Notes: generated from the sequence alone by a model not told the origin. A DNA stretch of 64,000 nt from Streptomyces sp. SID12488 (GCF_010548275.1 NZ_JAAGLT010000030.1:1-64000); one strand, 5' to 3'; positions 41,241 to 50,459 are shown, counted from the stretch's first letter. Made by a program: numbers and translations.

Positions 41241-42797
41241 TTATACGGGGAGGAAGTTGATCGGGTGGCTGTCCGTCGCCCACAGGTACTGGACCGCGTA
41301 GGCCCGCCACGGCCGCCAGGCCGCTGCGCGTGCGGTGAGCGCCGCCGGCGTCGACGGGAGGCCCAACTCCTGGGCCGCGCGCCGGATTCCGAGGTCCGTG
41401 GGAAGAAACGCGTCGGGGTCGCCGAGGGCCCGCATCGCGATGACGTCGACGGTCCAGGGCCCGAATCCGGGGAGGGTGAGGAGTCGGGAGCGGGCCTCCG
41501 CCCAGTCGCTCTCGACGCCCAGGTGAAGGACACCATCGGCGAGTTGACCGACGAGGGTGGTGAACGTGGTCCTCCGGGTGCGGGGCATGGCCAGAGACTC
41601 GGGGTCGAGGGCGGCCAGGGTCTGCGGGGTCGGGAAGAGGTGGGTGAGGCCGCCCTCCGGATCGTCGACCGGGTCGCCGTACGCCGTGACGAGACGGGCC
41701 GCGTGGGTACGGGCGGCGGCCGTGGACACCTGCTGGCCCAGCACCGCCCGTAAGGCGAACTCCGCTTCGTCGACCGTGCGCGGGACACGTCGCCCCGGGG
41801 CCTTCGCGACGAGCGGCGCCAGCACCGGATCCGTACGCAACTGCTCGTCGACCGCGACCGGATCGGCGTCCAGGTCGAGCATCCGGCGGCATCGACTGAT
41901 GGCGACGGGCAGATCGCGCAGGTCGGTGAGGGTGAGGCGGCATGCGATGTGGTCTGGCTTCGGGGTGAGGGCGGCGATGCCGTGTCCGTACGGGAGGCGC
42001 AGGGTCCGGCGATAGGCGCCGTCGCGCCATTCCTCCACGCCGGGTACGGCGGTCGCGGCGAGGTGGCCGAAGAGGTTGTCGGGGTTGAGCGGGGCGCGGA
42101 AGGGGAGGCGGAGGTTCAGCGCGGCCGGGGTACCGACGGGCGTGCCTGTACCACTCGGACGGGCATCGGTGCGGGCCTTGTCGATGCCCCTCTGAGCAGT
42201 ACGTGTCTTGTCGGTGCGTGTCTTCGGGAGGCGGTCTCGGAGTGCGCTCGGGGAGAGGGCGAAGACCTCGCGGACGGTGTCGTTGAAGGTCCGGATCGAG
42301 GAGAAGCCGGCCGCGAAGGCGATCTCCGCCATGGGCAGCGCGGTCGTCTCGGCGAGGAGCCGCGCGGTCTGGGCACGTTGGGCGCGAGCGAGGGCGAGCG
42401 GGCCGGCGCCCAGTTCGGCGAGGAGTTGCCGTTCGATCTGGCGGATGCTGTAGCCGAGGCGGGCGGCGAGGCCGGGGACGCCTTCGCGGTCCACGATCCC
42501 GTCGCCGATCAGCCGCATCGCGCGGGCCACGAGGTCGGCTCGCTGGTTCCACTCCGGTGAGCCGGGGCTGGTGTCGGGCCGGCACCGCTTGCAGGCCCGG
42601 AAGCCGGCCTGCTGGCAGGCCGCCGCGCTCGGGTAGAAGGTCATGTTCTCGGGCTTGGGCGGCACCACCGGGCAACTGGGCCGGCAGTAGATCCGGGTGG
42701 TCAGGACCGCCGTGAAGAACCAGCCGTCGAAGCGCGCATCCTTGGACTGGACGGCACGTACGCAGTGCTCGGTGTCGGTGTGCATCGCGTTCCGCAT
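41241..42797 (-). CDS. bifunctional Ada-type activator / AlkA DNA-3-methyladenine glycosylase, one TTA codon
   Basis: A 518-aa fusion. Residues 1-85 are the Ada zinc domain (YCRPSCPVVPP ... CKRCRPD, four Cys). The AraC-type HTH follows (LAARLGYSIRQIERQLLAEL, EIAFAAGFSSIRTFNDTVRE). The C-terminal half is an AlkA HhH-GPD glycosylase (FALRAVLGQQVSTAAARTHA, LPGFGPWTVDVIAMRALGDP, then FLPTDLGIRR with the catalytic Asp). I start at the ATG at 42797; an ATG at 42785 is equally possible. Codon 349 is TTA (41751-41753). The protein would sense methyl damage, activate the operon and excise bases. Confidence 0.93.
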   Translation of the reverse strand: MRNAMHTDTEHCVRAVQSKDARFDGWFFTAVLTTRIYCRPSCPVVPPKPENMTFYPSAAACQQAGFRACKRCRPDTSPGSPEWNQRADLVARAMRLIGDGIVDREGVPGLAARLGYSIRQIERQLLAELGAGPLALARAQRAQTARLLAETTALPMAEIAFAAGFSSIRTFNDTVREVFALSPSALRDRLPKTRTDKTRTAQRGIDKARTDARPSGTGTPVGTPAALNLRLPFRAPLNPDNLFGHLAATAVPGVEEWRDGAYRRTLRLPYGHGIAALTPKPDHIACRLTLTDLRDLPVAISRCRRMLDLDADPVAVDEQLRTDPVLAPLVAKAPGRRVPRTVDEAEFALRAVLGQQVSTAAARTHAARLVTAYGDPVDDPEGGLTHLFPTPQTLAALDPESLAMPRTRRTTFTTLVGQLADGVLHLGVESDWAEARSRLLTLPGFGPWTVDVIAMRALGDPDAFLPTDLGIRRAAQELGLPSTPAALTARAAAWRPWRAYAVQYLWATDSHPINFLPV

Positions 42798-42852
42798 ACG
42801 TCCAGCATCGGCGATGGGCTGGGCCGGAGCTGGCGAGAATCCGACATCGAGG

Positions 42853-42989
42853 TGGCGTGTCCAGGGAGGCTCCGGGTCGCGCGGACCATCCTGTCCGGCG
42901 TGCCGGCCGGACAGGCGGAGCTGCTGGCCGACCTGCAGGCGGCCCAGGGGAAGAGTGAACCGTCGTCCTGGCGTCGCGACGGCCCGTGA
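42853..42989 (+). pseudogene. possible C-terminal gene fragment
   Basis: The frame ending at 42989 reads DIEVACPGRLRVARTILSGV followed by PAGQAELLADLQAAQGK, with good G/C third-position bias. No ribosome site or plausible start is seen, and the frame upstream overlaps the Ada-AlkA start. I do not recognise the family. It may be the tail of a lost gene. The rest of 42798-43116 shows nothing else. Confidence 0.25.
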
Positions 42990-43116
42990 CAGATCCGGCA
43001 CCGGCCTGCCCGTCGCCGGGTCCGGTGTCCCGGGCCTCGCCATGGGCCCCTCGGCCCGGGCAACGTCAACCGCCCACCGGCACCGGCACCGATGGGCGCA
43101 GACCGAACCCCCTCCG

Positions 43117-43629
43117 TCAGCAGCGCACTTGCCCGGCGAACGCCTCGAACGCCTGATCGTCGAAGAGGACGAACCTCGCCTCCTCGACCTCGGTCTCCGT
43201 CGTCCGCACGGTCTCCACCGCGATACGAGCCGCGTCCTCCATCGGCCACCCGAAGATGCCGGCGGAAACCGCCGGGAACGCCACCGTGCGGGCGCCGAGT
43301 TCGTCGGCCACCCTCAGTGACTCCCGGTAGCACGAGGCCAGCAGTGCGGACCGGTCCTCCTCGGGGAGGAACCGGGGCCCCACCGTGTGGATCACCCAGC
43401 GCGCGTCCAGGTTGCCGGCGGTCGTGGCGACCGCCTTGCCGACGGCCAGACCCTTGCCGTAGTGCGAGGCGCGCAGCGCTCGGCAGGCCGCGAGGATCTC
43501 GGGGCCGCCTCTCCGATGGATCGCCCCGTCGACGCCTCCGCCACCCAGGAGTGACGAGTTCGCGGCGTTGACGATCGCGTCGGCACTCTGTCGGGTGATG
43601 TCGCCCTTGACAAGCGTGATGGCGGTCAT
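43117..43629 (-). CDS. macrodomain protein (ADP-ribose / O-acetyl-ADP-ribose hydrolase)
   Basis: A 170-aa macrodomain of the YmdB type. It has VKGDITRQSADAIVNAANSS followed by LLGGGGVDGAIHRRGG, then VIHTVGPRF and FPAVSAGIFGWPMEDAARIA. It binds ADP-ribose and probably hydrolyses O-acetyl-ADP-ribose, a sirtuin product, although the sirtuin gene is 5 kb away. Its ATG overlaps the stop of the FAD-oxidoreductase gene (ATGA). Confidence 0.95.
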   Translation of the reverse strand: MTAITLVKGDITRQSADAIVNAANSSLLGGGGVDGAIHRRGGPEILAACRALRASHYGKGLAVGKAVATTAGNLDARWVIHTVGPRFLPEEDRSALLASCYRESLRVADELGARTVAFPAVSAGIFGWPMEDAARIAVETVRTTETEVEEARFVLFDDQAFEAFAGQVRC

Positions 43630-45044
43630 GACTGCCTCAGCCTTCTCCAGACGGCCTTCGCCGCGTTGTGTCCCGACATGCCGTGCACGCCGGGGCCCGG
43701 CGGGGTGGCCGAGGAGCAGATGAAGACGGCCGGGTGCGGGGTGGCGTACGGGAACAGGGAGAGCTTGGGCCGCAGCACGAGCTGGAGGCCGCTGGCCGCG
43801 CCGGATCCGATGTCGCCGCCGACGTAGTTGGCGTTGCGGGCCGCGAGTTGAGGTGGGCCGGCGGTCGCGCGGGCAAGGACCTGGTCCCTGAAGCCGGGGG
43901 CGAAGCGCTCCAGTTGGCGTTCGATGGCGTCGGTGAGGTCGCCCGTCCAGCCGTTCGGGACGTGTCCGTAGGCCCAGAAGACCTGCTTGCCCTCGGGGGC
44001 CCGGGAGGGGTCGACGACGCTCGGCTGGACGGTGATCAGGAAGGGGGTGTCGGGTGCCTTGCCCTCGCGGGACGCGGCGCGCAGGGCGGTGTCGATCTCT
44101 GCCCTGTCCGCGGCGACCTGGACGGTGGTCGCCGTGCGGGCCTCCGGCGCCGTCCAGGGCACGGGGCCGTCCAGCGCGTAGTCGATCTTGAAGACGCCCG
44201 CGCCGTAGCGGTAGCGCTCGTAGTAGCCGCCGAAGCCCGCGATACGGGCCAGCGCGGTGGGTGAGGTGTCGAAGATGTACGCACGTGCGGGTGGCAGGTC
44301 GTCCAGCCGCTTGACCTCGTAGTCGGTGTGGACGGTGCCCCCGAGGTCCGTCAGATACGCGGTGAGCGCGTCGGAGATCGACTGGGAGCCGCCGCGGGCG
44401 ACCGGCCAGCCGCGGGCGTGTGCGGCCAGCGCGAAGACCAGGCCGACCGCACCGGTGGCGACCCCGTCGAGCGGAGCCATGACGTGTCCGACGAGGCCTG
44501 CGAACAGGGCTTTCGCCCGCTCGTCGCGGAAGCGGCGCATCAGCCAGGTCGAGGGCGGCAGGCCGACCAGACCGAAGCGGGCGAGCGTGACCGGGTCGCG
44601 GGGCAGCGAGGTCAGGGGAAGCGACATGAAGTCGTGGGCAAGCGTGTCCCACCTGCTGAGGAACGGCTCGACCAGCCTGCGGTACGCGCCCGCGTCACGC
44701 GGCCCGAAGGAGGCGGCCGTCTCGGCCACGGAACGGGACAGCACCGCGGCCGTGCCGTCCAGGAAGGGGTGGGCCATGGGCAGGTCGGCGTGCAGCCACT
44801 CCAGTCCGTACCTCGCCAGCGGCATCGCCCTGAACGCCGGGGAGTTGATGCCGAGCGGGTGCGCCGCCGAGCACGGGTCGTGCCGGAAGCCGGGCAGCGT
44901 CAGCTCCTCCGTTCGGGCGCCACCGCCCACGGTGTCGCGCGCCTCGAAGACGGCCACGGAGAAGCCCCGTCGGGCCAGCTCCACGGCAGCCGTCAGCCCA
45001 TTGGGCCCCGCCCCCACCACGACCGCATCGAGCATCGACGGCAC
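43626..45044 (-). CDS. phytoene-desaturase-like FAD oxidoreductase
   Basis: A 472-aa flavoprotein. The N-terminal dinucleotide fold is VVVGAGPNGLTAAVELARRG followed by FSVAVFEARDTVGGGART. The C-terminal FAD motif includes VFICSSATPPGPGVHGMSGH. The family includes carotenoid desaturases and isomerases, but no carotenoid gene is nearby, so the substrate is unknown. The GTG at 45044 has AGGAG 8 nt upstream; an ATG three codons later is the alternative. It is translationally coupled to the macrodomain gene. Confidence 0.88.
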   Translation of the reverse strand: MPSMLDAVVVGAGPNGLTAAVELARRGFSVAVFEARDTVGGGARTEELTLPGFRHDPCSAAHPLGINSPAFRAMPLARYGLEWLHADLPMAHPFLDGTAAVLSRSVAETAASFGPRDAGAYRRLVEPFLSRWDTLAHDFMSLPLTSLPRDPVTLARFGLVGLPPSTWLMRRFRDERAKALFAGLVGHVMAPLDGVATGAVGLVFALAAHARGWPVARGGSQSISDALTAYLTDLGGTVHTDYEVKRLDDLPPARAYIFDTSPTALARIAGFGGYYERYRYGAGVFKIDYALDGPVPWTAPEARTATTVQVAADRAEIDTALRAASREGKAPDTPFLITVQPSVVDPSRAPEGKQVFWAYGHVPNGWTGDLTDAIERQLERFAPGFRDQVLARATAGPPQLAARNANYVGGDIGSGAASGLQLVLRPKLSLFPYATPHPAVFICSSATPPGPGVHGMSGHNAAKAVWRRLRQS

Positions 45045-45131
45045 CTTCGGACTCCTTCGTCAGCCGACGGCCACTTCAGATCAGGATATGCCGGGACACC
45101 GACACTGCCCGGCGCGGGTAACCTCGGCCGG

Positions 45132-45794
45132 ATGACGCGCCGTTTCCGCATCCAATCGCCCGGCGAGGACGCCGACGACACCGCCTGGTACTGGTTCGAG
45201 GTCGAGGACGACGGCTGGGTGCTGCGGCAGGCGGTGTTCGAGGCAGCACTGGAGGTCCCGCGCTCGTGCGAGCCCGTCCAGAACCCCGACGGCACCACGT
45301 CCGGCGGTGCCTCGATGGCCGCCGCACAGGCCCAACTGGCCCTCGTGCGCGAGCGGTTCGGGCGCCTTGGCGTCCAGCTCTACCAGACCGTGTACGGGGC
45401 GTTCACCGAGGGCGCTGTGGAGGTGCCGCCGGAGGCGGTGGACGTGACCGAACCGGAGTTCGAGCGGGCGTGGTCCACGGCCCTGCGGCACCGGCATCTG
45501 AGCCACTACCTCACCGGCCCGCTGCCGGAGGGGGCCCTGCTCACCGGCATGGTGTGCGCGCTTCCGTGGGGGCCGGGCCGGACGGGTCTGTTCGTCGACA
45601 TCAACCTGCCGGTGGACGCCTTCGTGGACGTCGCCTGGCTGCCCTTCGACCCCGCGGACTGGCCGGCGGTGGGCACCGTGGCCGAGTTCGAGGTCGTCAC
45701 CCTGCGTTTCAGCTCGGCCCGCCCGCAGATCAGGCTCCGCCCGACAGCAGCTCCACCACCCGGCGAGCCGTGGCCGCGTCGCGCGCTGCGGTGA
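45132..45794 (+). CDS. uncharacterised 220-aa protein
   Basis: A soluble acidic protein beginning MTRRFRIQSPGEDADDTAWY. WFEVEDDGWVLRQAVFEAAL and EFERAWSTALRHRHLSHYLT are conserved-looking, but I do not recognise the family. The last 21 codons overlap the 3' end of the convergent inositol-monophosphatase-like gene by 65 bp. There is no signal peptide or membrane helix. Confidence 0.7.
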   Translation: MTRRFRIQSPGEDADDTAWYWFEVEDDGWVLRQAVFEAALEVPRSCEPVQNPDGTTSGGASMAAAQAQLALVRERFGRLGVQLYQTVYGAFTEGAVEVPPEAVDVTEPEFERAWSTALRHRHLSHYLTGPLPEGALLTGMVCALPWGPGRTGLFVDINLPVDAFVDVAWLPFDPADWPAVGTVAEFEVVTLRFSSARPQIRLRPTAAPPPGEPWPRRALR

Positions 45795-46575
45795 ACGGCA
45801 GCACGTTGCCGCCGGTTATGCGGAACGGGTCGCCCGCGCGGGTCAGGTGCGCGCCGCCGGCCTCCTCGACGAGGAGGATGCCCGCGGCGTGGTCCCAGGC
45901 GGCCTCCCAGGAGAACGCGGTGGCGTCCAACTCGCCCCGGGCGATGGCCAGATACTCCAGGCCTGCCGAGCCGCAGGCGCGCGGACGGACGCCGTCCGTC
46001 CACAGGCCGAGCAGCGCGCGCTTCTGTTCGTCCGTCGTGTAGTCCGGGTGGGAGGTGGCCACCCGGAGGTCGCGGCCGGCCTCGGGCGCGCCCGCGTGCA
46101 GGGGTGTGCCGTCGAGGAAGGCGCCCTGTCCGCGGATCGCCGTGGCGAGCTGGTCGCGGGCCGCGGCGAACGTCCACGACGCGCGGACGACCCCACGGTG
46201 TGCGAGCGCGACGAGCGTGCAGAAGCCGGGGTCGCCGTGGACGAACTGCCGGGTGCCGTCCACGGGGTCGACGATCCAGACCGGCGCCTCACCCTGTATC
46301 GCCTCGTACGAAGCGGGGTTGGCGTGCACGGCCTCCTCGCCGACCACGACGGAGCCGGGCAGCAGCTTGGGCAGCACTTCGGTGAGGTACAGCTCGGCCT
46401 TGCGGTCGGCGTCGGTCACCAGGTCGTGCGGGCCGCTCTTCTGGTCGACCTCGTGGGCGGCGAGCTGCCGGAAGCGCGGCATGATCTCCGTGGCCGCCGC
46501 CTCACGGACCGCTTCTTCGACGTCGGACGCGTGCCGGGCGAGAAACTCTTCGATGGTTTCGTTTTCTTCGATCAT
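45730..46575 (-). CDS. inositol-monophosphatase-family phosphatase (possible histidinol phosphatase)
   Basis: A 281-aa Mg-dependent phosphatase. The metal motifs are VVVGEEAVH (Glu of motif 1), VDPVDGTRQFVHGDPGF (DPxDGT) and SWEAAWDHAAGILLVEEAGG (WD..A). DLVTDADRKAEL is the N-terminal family signature. Actinobacterial HisN, inositol monophosphatases and PAP phosphatases share these features. The ATG at 46575 has GGAG only 2 nt upstream. An in-frame ATG at 46626 is possible. Confidence 0.9.
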   Translation of the reverse strand: MIEENETIEEFLARHASDVEEAVREAAATEIMPRFRQLAAHEVDQKSGPHDLVTDADRKAELYLTEVLPKLLPGSVVVGEEAVHANPASYEAIQGEAPVWIVDPVDGTRQFVHGDPGFCTLVALAHRGVVRASWTFAAARDQLATAIRGQGAFLDGTPLHAGAPEAGRDLRVATSHPDYTTDEQKRALLGLWTDGVRPRACGSAGLEYLAIARGELDATAFSWEAAWDHAAGILLVEEAGGAHLTRAGDPFRITGGNVLPFTAARDAATARRVVELLSGGA

Positions 46576-46661
46576 GACTCCATGAGAGCACGCGGCACTG
46601 ACAATCCACTCCGGTCCGGTGGACATGGGATGGAATCCGCCTGAAGACCAGGATTCGGACA

Positions 46662-48551
46662 TCAGCGCCCGACCGCGTACCCCTGCATCCCCCGCGGATT
46701 CGCCGCCGCCGACAGGACACCCGTCTCCGGGTCCCGGCCGACCGCGCACAGCCGGCCCTCGGACCAGGCGCCACCGATCGTCACGTCATGCCCCCGGCGG
46801 CGCAGCTCCTCGACCACTTCGCCTGCCGTGCGGGCCTCCACGGTGACGCTCCCGGGGCGCGTGCCGCGGGGGTAGAAGGACCCCGGGAAGCTGTCGTTGT
46901 GCCAGTTGGGGGCATCGATCGCGCCCTGGAGGTCCAGGCCGCCGCGCACTTCGGGGCACAGGGCGACCGCGAGGAAGAAGTGCAGCTGCCACTGGTCCTG
47001 CTGGTCCCCACCGGGCGAACCGAAGGCCAGCACCGGCACCCCGTCGCGCAGCGCGACGGAGGGGGTGAGGGTGGTCCGGGGTCGGCGGCCGGGAGCGAGG
47101 GAGTTCGGCAGGCCCTCCTCCAGCCAGGCCATCTGGAGCCGGGTGCCGAGGGGGAAGCCCAGTTCGGGTACGACGGGGTTGGACTGGAGCCAGCCGCCGC
47201 TGGGCGTGGCCGCGACCATGTTGCCCCAGCGGTCGACGACGTCGAGGTGGCAGGTGTCGCCCCGGGTGGAGCCGTCGGAGGCGATCTCTGGCTCGCCGGA
47301 CACGGGTGCGGCCGGGTGCTCGGCGACGGTCGGCTCCCCGGCCCCCGGCGGGCCACCGACCGCGACCGTCGGCTCCCCTGCCCCCAGGGCGCTGGATCCG
47401 GGCTCGTCCGTAGTCACCACGCGCGCGTGTGCGCACAGTCGCGGGGTGCGCCCGCCGGGGCTGCCGGGCCGTAGCTCGTACGAGGCCTTGTCTCCTACGA
47501 GCGTCCGACGGTCGGCGTTGTAGGCGTCGGACAGCAGTTCGTCGAGCGGTACGTCGGCCCCGCCGGACGCGTCCCCGTACCAGGCCTCCCGGTCCGCCAT
47601 GGCCAGCTTGCAGCCCTCGATCAGCAGGTGGACGTAGTCGGCGGACCCGTACTCGGGCAGTTCGGGCGGGAGGAGCGCGAGCTGCTGGAGGAGGGCCGGG
47701 CCCTGACTCCAGGGGCCGGCCTTGCAGAGGGTCCAGCCGTGCCAGTCGTAGGTCGCCGGGGCCTCGTAGGACGCGGACCAGGAGGCGAGGTCGGCGGCTG
47801 TCAGGGTGCCGGTGTGGTGCGTGCCGCTGGTGTCGAGGGTGGGCCGCGCGGACTGCTGTACGAGCGCCTCGGCGATGAAGCCGGTGCGCCACACCTCCCG
47901 TGCCGCTTCGATCTGGGCGACGCGGTCCCCCGCCCCGGCGACCTCGGCGAGCAGGCGCTTCCAGGTGGCGGCCAGCGCGGGATTGCGGAACAGCTCGCCT
48001 GGCCGGGGCGCCTGTCCACCGGGCAGGTACACGTCCGCGGAGGAGGTCCACTCCGTCTCGAACAGTTCCCGTACCATCTCCACGGTCGCGCCGACGCTCT
48101 CCACGGGCGGGTGCCCGTCCTCGGCGTACCCGATGGCGTATTTGAGGACATCGGCGAGTGGCTTGGTGCCGTGGTCGCGGAGGAGGAGCATCCAGGCGTC
48201 GAAGGCGCCGGGCACGGCGGCGGCGAGGGGCCCGGTGCCGGGTACGAGATCGAGCCCCAGTCCCCGGTAGTGCGCGACCGTGGCCCCGGCGGGCGCGACG
48301 CCCTGCCCGCACAGCACCCGCACCTCGCCGCCGGCCGGGGCGATGATGATCGGCACCTCACCGGCGGGCCCGTTGAGATGCGGTTCGACGACGTGCAGGA
48401 CGAAGCCCGCGGCAACGGCGGCGTCGTACGCGTTGCCGCCGGCCTCCAGGACGGCCATCGCCGACTGCGAGGCCAGCCAGTGGGTGGAGGACACCATCCC
48501 GAAGGTGCCCTGGAGTGTGGGTCGAGTGGTGAACACGGGCGACTCCTTCAC
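46662..48551 (-). CDS. gamma-glutamyltransferase family protein (cytoplasmic)
   Basis: A 629-aa Ntn hydrolase. The self-cleavage and nucleophile Thr lies in GDTCHLDVVDRWGNMVAATP, and PGRRPRTTLTPSVAL plus FGSPGGDQQDQWQLHFFLAV are the substrate-site loops. There is no signal peptide (MKESPVFTTRPTLQGTFGMV), unlike classic exported GGTs. Just before the nucleophile sits a low-complexity insertion with repeated GEPTVAVGG and GEPTVAEHP units (about 47285-47390). It may act on a gamma-glutamyl amide or another amide. A second, partial GGT lies at the right window edge. Confidence 0.88.
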   Translation of the reverse strand: MKESPVFTTRPTLQGTFGMVSSTHWLASQSAMAVLEAGGNAYDAAVAAGFVLHVVEPHLNGPAGEVPIIIAPAGGEVRVLCGQGVAPAGATVAHYRGLGLDLVPGTGPLAAAVPGAFDAWMLLLRDHGTKPLADVLKYAIGYAEDGHPPVESVGATVEMVRELFETEWTSSADVYLPGGQAPRPGELFRNPALAATWKRLLAEVAGAGDRVAQIEAAREVWRTGFIAEALVQQSARPTLDTSGTHHTGTLTAADLASWSASYEAPATYDWHGWTLCKAGPWSQGPALLQQLALLPPELPEYGSADYVHLLIEGCKLAMADREAWYGDASGGADVPLDELLSDAYNADRRTLVGDKASYELRPGSPGGRTPRLCAHARVVTTDEPGSSALGAGEPTVAVGGPPGAGEPTVAEHPAAPVSGEPEIASDGSTRGDTCHLDVVDRWGNMVAATPSGGWLQSNPVVPELGFPLGTRLQMAWLEEGLPNSLAPGRRPRTTLTPSVALRDGVPVLAFGSPGGDQQDQWQLHFFLAVALCPEVRGGLDLQGAIDAPNWHNDSFPGSFYPRGTRPGSVTVEARTAGEVVEELRRRGHDVTIGGAWSEGRLCAVGRDPETGVLSAAANPRGMQGYAVGR

Positions 48552-48646
48552 ACTGCGGCACGTGATCCGATGATCGTACGTACCCCACGCCGCGCCCCCG
48601 GTATACCCGGTACCGGATACACCGCCCGCGCCGACTCACCTCTCGG

Positions 48647-49480
48647 CTACGGCCGACGCCGTCCAGCCGTCAGCACGTGGCCGCTCGCACCGAGCAGCGT
48701 CGGCTCGGACTCGATGCGGCGGGTCGCGGACATGACCGCCTCGCGGCGTTCCGGGTCGTCCAGCCACTGCTCGACGCCGCCCATGAGCCACGCGACGCCC
48801 TCCAGTCCGTACTGACCGTCCGGGACGAGTCCGGCCGCGCTGAACTCGGCCGGTACCTCGGTCGGTTCGGCGAAGTAGGCGGTCGTGAACAGGCCGCCTA
48901 TGCCGTGTCGGCCGGTGGCGCTGACCTCGTCGGTGTGGGCCCGGTGGGCCGGGTCGAAGTAGCGCTCCTCCCGCAGCAGGTCGTGCAGCGCGGCATGGCG
49001 GTTGATGGTGGCCGCGACGACCAGTCCCCCGGGCCGGACGACCCGCAGAGCCTCGCCCAACGCCCTCACCCGGTCCGGCCGTTCGGGCAGGTGGTAGAGC
49101 GGTCCGAGCATCAGGACCACGTCGCGGGACGCGTCGTCCGCGGGCAGCGCACGGGCGTCCCCGAGCCGCGCGGTGACACCGGGCAGCCGTCCCGCCTGCT
49201 CCAGATGCAGCGGCACGGGATCGACCAGCTCGACCTCGTACCCGTCCCGCGCCAGCCACTCCGCGTGCACCCCACTGCCCCCGCCGACGTCCAGCACGCG
49301 CGCGGGGGCCGCGGGCAGCAGCCGCCGGAGCACGTCCTGGGTCCGCCAGAACTCCAGCCGTCCGGAACCCCGCCGGATACGGGCGTCCTCCTCGCCGCGC
49401 GCGTAGTAGGCGAGGATCTCCTCGGGCACGGCGGGGCGGTCGACAGGCGTGTCGTGCGTGGTGGGCGATGTGGAGGACAT
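48647..49480 (-). CDS. SAM-dependent methyltransferase
   Basis: A 277-aa class I methyltransferase. Motif I is RVLDVGGGSGVHAEWLARDG, motif II is the acidic YEVELVDPVP, and GLVVAATINRHAALHDLLRE is near motif III. The N-terminus begins PEEILAYYARGEEDARIRRG, typical of a small-molecule methyltransferase family. The substrate is unknown. It is oriented with the GGT gene, 95 bp upstream of its start. Confidence 0.88.
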   Translation of the reverse strand: MSSTSPTTHDTPVDRPAVPEEILAYYARGEEDARIRRGSGRLEFWRTQDVLRRLLPAAPARVLDVGGGSGVHAEWLARDGYEVELVDPVPLHLEQAGRLPGVTARLGDARALPADDASRDVVLMLGPLYHLPERPDRVRALGEALRVVRPGGLVVAATINRHAALHDLLREERYFDPAHRAHTDEVSATGRHGIGGLFTTAYFAEPTEVPAEFSAAGLVPDGQYGLEGVAWLMGGVEQWLDDPERREAVMSATRRIESEPTLLGASGHVLTAGRRRP

Positions 49481-49765
49481 GCCTCAAGCCTCCGAACGGG
49501 CACGGAACGGCGCAAGCCGTTATCGGCGTGCCCGTCTCATCACTTATGAGAGCTTCGCGACAATACCTGGCATCGATGGCGAATTGGGCGTCATCGACGT
49601 CGATTTGCGCATTCGGACGGACAGTACGGGCGGCGGACATTGAGTGACAGTCATCGCACAGCCACGGAACGAGTTCCTACTTCCGCCCCACAGGCAGTCA
49701 TGTGACACTGGCGTCCCGTCCGGAGTGCGGACCCCCTCCGCACCGTCCCCCACGAGAAGTGCACC

Positions 49766-50428
49766 TTGAGCCTTCCCTTGCCGCTCGCACTCACCACCCG
49801 CCTGGCGCCCGTCGCCGTGCTCGCCACGGCCGGCTGGGCGCTGTCCGCGGGTCCGCTCGCCGCGGCGCCGACCGACAAACACGAGACGGCGGCCACCACG
49901 GGTGCGTCCGCGTCGCCCACCGCGCCCTCGACCTCGGCGGCGACGAAGACCTTCACCGCCGCACCCGCGCCCTGCTCGGCCGTGACCCCTGGGACGATCA
50001 AGTCCCTTGTCCCGGGCGCCAAGGCGGCCGGCAAGGAGATCCCGTCGACGGACACGGACGCGCGCCGCACCTGCTCCTGGAACGCGCTCAAGGAGTACGA
50101 CTACCGCTGGCTCGACGTGTCGTTCGAGCTGTCCGACACGGACGCGGCGGCGGAGAAGACGTACAAGGACCGGCTCTCGGAGAAAAGCGGCGGCGGGGTG
50201 GTGCCGGGTCTCGGTGACGCCGCCTACTCCGTCGTGAACCTGACCACCGAGGACAAGCAGCAGACCCGCGAGGGTGTGGTCCTGGTCCGCGCGTCGAACG
50301 CGCTGGTGGTGATCACGTACAACGGCAGCGACTTCGAGTCGAAGAAGGCACCCAGCACGGATGTGATCAACAAGGGCGCCATCAAGGCCGCCCGGGACGC
50401 GGTGGCAGCGCTTGAGGGCGGCCGGTAG
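49766..50428 (+). CDS. secreted DUF3558-like protein
   Basis: A 220-aa exported protein with a hydrophobic signal (LAPVAVLATAGWALSAGPLA) and a Thr/Ser/Ala-rich linker of about 30 residues. The globular part has two conserved-looking cysteines in PCSAVTPGTIKSL and RRTCSWNALKE, a pattern seen in DUF3558-type cell-envelope proteins. The start is TTG at 49766 with a GAGAAG ribosome site; the next possible starts would cut the signal. Its 3' end converges on the NCS1 permease gene. Confidence 0.7.
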   Translation: MSLPLPLALTTRLAPVAVLATAGWALSAGPLAAAPTDKHETAATTGASASPTAPSTSAATKTFTAAPAPCSAVTPGTIKSLVPGAKAAGKEIPSTDTDARRTCSWNALKEYDYRWLDVSFELSDTDAAAEKTYKDRLSEKSGGGVVPGLGDAAYSVVNLTTEDKQQTREGVVLVRASNALVVITYNGSDFESKKAPSTDVINKGAIKAARDAVAALEGGR

Positions 50429-50459
50429 AACCGGCCGCCCTCAAGGGCACAGCACTGGG

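Noticed and set aside
43117..43629. Macrodomain plus sirtuin as a linked ADP-ribosylation operon
   Set aside because: The sirtuin gene (37204-37941) is over 5 kb away on the other strand, and the macrodomain gene is coupled to an FAD oxidoreductase instead, so no operon link is supported.
43626..45044. Carotenoid biosynthesis cluster
   Set aside because: The phytoene-desaturase-like gene is alone; no phytoene synthase, GGPP synthase or cyclase gene is nearby.
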